From Pelodera strongyloides (lineage: Eukaryota > Nematoda > Chromadorea > Rhabditida > Rhabditidae), in the NCBI GenBank assembly GCA_036852015.1, contig JAANDG010000204.1, positions 163,465-227,464 on the forward strand: 64,000 bases of DNA, in the 5' to 3' direction. The notes beneath the pieces are model-generated. The model saw nothing but the letters and a program-made list of their open reading frames with translations. It was not told where the DNA came from and did no database searches. A program made the translations under genes and the position numbers. Position 1 is the stretch's first letter, and each line of letters opens with the position of its first letter. Shown in pieces: positions 59,569 to 64,000 of the stretch.

Positions 59569-59740
59569 AGCAAAATACCGGCCGGTTTTTGAAACATATC
59601 GAGTAGACCGGCATTCTAATGCATCTTATGCAAATGACCATAAATTTAAATTTAAAAAATCGAGCTAAATACGAGGAAATTTGCATAAATACATAAGCAT
59701 TATGTTGTGATGCGTTTCAAAAACCGGCCGGAAATTCGCT
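59569..59740. mobile_element. TTAA MITE, CCGGCCGG type
   Basis: Left TTAA 59565-59568; AGCAAAATACCGGCCGG and its inverted end; the right flank is TTGA, one mutation from TTAA. Confidence 0.75.
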
Positions 59741-59990
59741 TTGAAATAACTGACGATCACGAACACGGATGTTAAAAATGGCAACGTTTACAATTCAGTC
59801 TATAAATACATGCTATCAGGCTCAAGAGTAACGTGCCCTTTTAGTTACATATAACAATGAGTTCAAGGTCCAATAAGAAATCAATAAATCGATAAATCGA
59901 TAATCAATTATCAACAAACGATATTTCCTGCTTACCAACTTACCAACTGGCTTACCAACTTACCAACTGCTCCTGCTTGGTCCTGCTTAC

Positions 59991-60900
59991 CAACTGGCGG
60001 CTCCGCATTTCCCGGCTGTATTTGCACTGGAAAATGTTCCTTGGACGTCTTTTTGAAAAACCAAAACTCGGAAGTGTCCAACATACTGTCCGAAGGGGCA
60101 TTACGCCATAGACAATCACTCTGGAAAGAAGGTTGAATGTATTGATTGATCAGGTAATCAATAATCGTCATACACCCACAATTTCTCTAGAAGCGCGATG
60201 TCGGTGTGGGGTAACTTTACGCTCTGCGTAACTAGCAAAAAAAACCCCTGAAAACTGGCCCTGGAAGCTGGCAACATAGCAAGCAAAGTATCTTCTCCGT
60301 AAACTGAACAGAGGTGCCGCAGTCTGGATGAGATAACAAAAGTAGCATACCGTAATTGGCCTAATTTATTTCACAAACTTTATTGTTGTGTCGGCCTTCG
60401 TGCCCATCTTCTAGACGTAATAATAATTAGTGAAGAATGTAAGAAAAAGAAACCAACATTGAAATCGCAATTCAAATCTTGTGAATCTGCAACATAGCTA
60501 GCGAATTCCGCTTCGTCTTTCTGTGGAATTTCTCCATCATTATCAGGTTTTATTCCTAGGTAGAGGTCGAGGTACCTAATAGGATCTTGTTATTTTAAAA
60601 TGAGAAAACATTAACTAATTAGGTAACTAGGTTCTAACACAATTACCCACCTTAAAATATTCACTTTATAACTTGGAATTTTAACAATTATAGAAAAAGT
60701 GATATCGTAATTCGACGTTGATAAACTGGTTGTTTCCCAGTTAGATGGCGATAAATACCCAAAACTTACACATTTCTCTAACATTTCGCTATTTAAGAAG
60801 AATAAATCAATATGAAATACCTGAGTTCTTTTTCGAATTGAGGATGACAAGCTTCAGCCAGTGATATACAGAAGATAAGCAAAAGTATTCGTCTTAACAT
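59991..60900 (-). CDS. Secreted MAM-like protein, first four exons
   Basis: Minus-strand exons 60821-60900, 60651-60788, 60458-60575 and 59991-60120 join in phase (155 codons plus one base). The protein begins with a signal peptide (RRILLLIFCISLAEA), then a globular part, then DLNCDFNSDCLWRN...LDTSEFW and FPVQIQPGNAEPP, the start of a MAM-type extracellular domain (CxF..xCxWxN). The rest of the domain would need exons below 59991, where I find only a receptor fragment and a MITE, so the 3' part is missing, distant or lost. The exon 4 donor sits in a tandem repeat of CAGTTGGTAAG. Confidence 0.6.
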
Positions 60901-61556
60901 TTTTCTGACAATAAAACAATCTTATTATCGTGTGATTCGATTATGCTCAAGTTAATACTTCAAAATTCAAAGGAAGAGGGACGATGACTTCATATTAAAG
61001 GGATAACATCATCCATCCCCTGGTATGATCTCAACTCTCAAAACTTGCCACAGTGGCCTTTGAGAAACAATAATAGTCAAATGAACACTAACATCTAAAG
61101 CTAATTGTGTATCATATATAGAACAGTGAAATATACATCAGCATGCACTGTTGGCACCTAAAACAGCAATATACTGAGGTTAACGTGTTTTTGTATGATT
61201 TCGTTATATAACGTTAGACTTTACCTATGCGCCTACATACACATACAAACTACTGTTTATTGCCAAAAAAAAAATAGTTTGTGAAATAAGAAGGAGATAA
61301 TATACATGGCTAAGCACACATTGTTCCTTTTGTAGAAAAATAAATATAAAAAATCGATTTAAATTCAGTTAGAATAAGGCGTCGAATCAATAAATAATAA
61401 AATTCTTTCCAGGTTGCCTAGCACGTTTTGGTTCTGGTATAAGCCGGTGCCGCAGGCTAGGTGCTGAGCCTGTTAGCCGAGATAAACCTGATTGCTATCA
61501 GTCTGTAGCTGATGAAGCTCAGCTATGTGCCAGATCACTATCTCTCTTCTCCCCTC

Positions 61557-61616
<60 letters not shown>

Positions 61617-63163
61617 TTCTCTTTTCCTCCATATCTCCGTTGTCTTTCTCTCCGTTTCTCGCGCGTTTCTCTCTATCTCTCACCTCTCTTAGTTTTCAAT
61701 GCTAAATTTTGAAAATGTTACGAATGTGATTACCTCCGATTGTGTAGTACGGTTAAATTGTTACCAATTTCTTTAATTTTCTAACTTGTAAACACATTCA
61801 ATAGGTGTCAGGTGTCACTGAACACTTGTATTTGTATACATATATGTTTTAGGTGTCCGTGATAAACGTAAATTTCAGTATTTCAGTCTTTGAGTATGTA
61901 AACCACCATCTGATAAGCACCCTGTTCTAAAAGCTACAGTATACATTATCGTGGCGGTACGGTACCCAACAAACATGTTACCAAACTTGTACGTCAATAT
62001 TGAGACTACCAGTTAAAGGGAACTACACATATGAGTTTTCACACTGTGATTCAGTACAACAAAGAAAAACACAATAGAAAATCTTCTTTCCCATGAAGTG
62101 ATGATGTTTTGTCTCCCAGAGAAAGATGTTTATTTTAGACGTTCACCAGCCGCTGGACAAACGACCATATAAGCCGAGCCAGAAACCAAGAGAAACCGTG
62201 TTCCGGATCCGGATTCATATTAATCTACAGCATCCACTAACTCTTCAACCAGCATATTGTTAGTAGCAACAAGTGGCTCGAACAACATCACGAACCTGGC
62301 ATCGACTCTGCTGGAACTGGCAGGGAACCCGGTGATCCCATGCTGATTCGACGTTTCCTATTGTTGCCAAGGAAGTGAGTCTGTTGATCTCGACATCTGC
62401 CAGAGGCCAAGGACGTGAATCCGGTGATCCACACGCCCACCTCTATGCAAGAGCCTGCTCCACCACTCGCCGAATCACCGGAAAAGGTTTGCAACTGGCC
62501 TGCGATGAGATCCGAGCTCGAGGAAGATGAACGCACTATTCATATTCATGGGGGACGACGAAGGACAAAGTCGTTGTCAAACATCGCGAAGAAGGTCGAG
62601 GTGTTGCTGAAGTGATATCAGACGCACACGTCGTCTCCAGCCCTGTGCATTACAGGTCTGCACGAGAAGCACAACGATCCTATTTTTGGTAGCAGCGAGT
62701 GGTTCGAAACCTGGATGGACATTCCAGGCTGTTATCCGCAAAAAAAAAATTATTGACCGAATTTACAAATAAACTATTGTGATCGTGAATTATGAGGACG
62801 TCGTGTTAGAACCCGAAGCAAGCTACGTTACTGAAACCTCTTAATAAAGCATTTATCTCCAGTGGCATCCTGAGAAACACCTAATTCCTGTCCTCCTTAC
62901 AAGACAAAGTCTCCGTGCAACGTGGACATCTCACAAAAAAAAAACTAGCAAAAATCCCCAGCAAAACGACGAGCACATATAGCCAATCCCAACTCAACCT
63001 CTCTAGCCATGATGAAAGACACATCACACACCCTGCCAACAAATTTATAAGGAACAACTAACTAAAAAGATACCAAACCAGACCTTTTCACCACACAAAA
63101 ACCAAAAACATTGCAACAATTTATTCAAATGTAGTGAGTGATATATACATTTTATACAATTGA
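60901..63163. other. Intergenic region with (CT)n tract and a weak coding candidate
   Basis: A (CT)n microsatellite lies at 61561-61612 within a CT-rich ~130 bp. Around 62400-62615 an open frame (SPEKVCNWPAMRSELEEDER, ending in a basic GGRRRTKSL stretch) could be a terminal exon but no partner exon was found; GAATCCGGTGATCC-like phrases repeated at 62330 and 62418 hint at a repeat instead. AATAAACTATT at 62769 and AATAAAG at 62844 are polyadenylation-like. Confidence 0.4.
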
Positions 63164-64000
63164 TTAGTCGACCTCTTCGATGGTGGGTCCTCCAGCGCCA
63201 GCGCCCGCTCCTGCGCCACCAGGAGCTCCTCCTCCGGGCATGCCTCCGGGCATTCCTCCGCCGCCCGCTCCTTGGTAGAGCTTTGTGATGATCGGGTTGC
63301 ACACCGACTCGATCTCCTTCTGCTGGTGCTCGAACTCGTCCTTCTCCGCAGTCTGGTTGCTGTCCAACCATCTGATCACTTCCTCACACTTGTCCTCGAT
63401 CTTCTTGCGGTCTTCGGCAGACAACTTGCTCTTCAAGTTCTCATCGTCAATCGTCTGCTTCATGTTGAAGGCGTACGACTCGAGCCCGTTCTTCGCCGAG
63501 ATACGCTCCTTCTGCTTCTCGTCGTCAGCTCTGTACTTCTCCGCCTCGTTCACCATGCGCTCGATGTCTTCCTAAAACATCGGCAAATTAAATATACAGA
63601 CAGATACTTCTAATTTTAGATAGAAACGGTGAAACAGTATTATTGCAGACCGGATGCTAGTTACCGCACGCTACCTTATGTGACTTGGTAATTTCGGTAA
63701 ATGAAATCTAATAAGGAAGTTACAGTATGACCATGCACCATGCTAATTAGCAAACATAGGTTACGCCACTATCGACAAAAACAACAGCACACCGTAATAC
63801 TAAGTACCTCGTCACGAACCTGCACATACATTTTTACACAACCTAAAACGAATGCGAACTATTCAAACGCAAACCCTTACCTTAGACAGTCGTCCCTTAT
63901 CATTGGTGATGGTAATCTTGTTGTTCTTTCCAGTCGACTTGTCTGTGGCCGACACGTTGAGAATGCCGTTGGCGTCAATGTCGAAGGTGACCTCGATCTG
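63164..64000 (-). CDS. hsp70: Second HSP70 paralogue: last exon and part of exon 7
   Basis: The last exon is 63164-63571 (135 residues plus TAA), with the lid helices ([27 protein letters not shown]), a Gly/Met/Pro-rich linker ([10 protein letters not shown]) and the cytosolic terminus EEVD that recruits TPR co-chaperones. Exon 7 starts beyond the window and ends at 63881. Its 120 visible bases are identical to 222-341 of the left copy. The intervening intron (63572-63880) is alignable with bases 1-221 but clearly diverged. This gene is co-oriented with the left copy ~60 kb away. Confidence 0.97.

Noticed and set aside
62415..62615. Independent small gene
   Set aside because: No upstream exon, start context or similarity; repeated GGTGATCC phrases suggest a repeat. 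Left as a weak candidate within the intergenic entry.

Overview
The window reads as nuclear DNA of a free-living or rhabditid-type nematode. Evidence: a cytosolic HSP70 whose residues closely follow nematode HSC70/HSP-1, a seven-transmembrane receptor of the nematode serpentine (Srg/Srv-like) kind, short introns with GT..(T)TTCAG borders, start codons lying just behind TTTCAG-type acceptors (as expected for spliced-leader trans-splicing), and many palindromic TTAA-flanked MITEs. No species can be named from sequence alone.

Layout. The two ends hold tandem HSP70 paralogues on the minus strand: exons 1-7 of one copy (222-3186; its last exon lies left of the window) and the last exon plus part of exon 7 of another (63164-64000). 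Upstream of the left copy is a tandem array of ~275-bp units (about 3.6-5.9 kb), each with a perfect three-unit heat-shock element next to a TATA-like box. The array is split by a CACTA-like element. Plus-strand genes follow: an unrecognised 15-exon gene with an HMG-box-like segment (7592-11790), then a nine-exon, 760-codon gene (13243-19122) that I read as a KDZ-type (Kyakuja/Dileera/Zisupton) DDE transposase, with catalytic-looking D, D and E residues and cysteine-rich modules. A full-length Ty3/gypsy-like element (19813-26922) has identical 237-bp LTRs and a 5-bp target duplication; its gag gene is interrupted by a rearranged second copy of its own pol.

From 27 to 45 kb the sequence is mostly repeats: a stray heat-shock unit, a second CACTA-like element, tRNA-derived SINEs, TTAA palindromes, terminal-inverted-repeat MITEs, a gag/env-like remnant between head-to-head LTR-like palindromes, one single-exon gene (37028-37612) and one signal-peptide exon (33170). 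A fully phased 11-exon gene for a 268-residue multi-pass membrane protein (45467-51646) carries a decayed Tc1-like element, a Helitron-like element and TTAA palindromes in its introns. It is followed by a 5'-truncated LINE split by two TTAA palindromes, the serpentine receptor (54664-57445, one in-frame stop), a receptor fragment, and a minus-strand MAM-like secreted protein (59991-60900).

No operon-like functional unit is evident. The main themes are the HSP70 pair with its heat-shock-element array, the intron-rich KDZ gene, and several transposon families whose insertion sites can be read directly from nested or empty sites.
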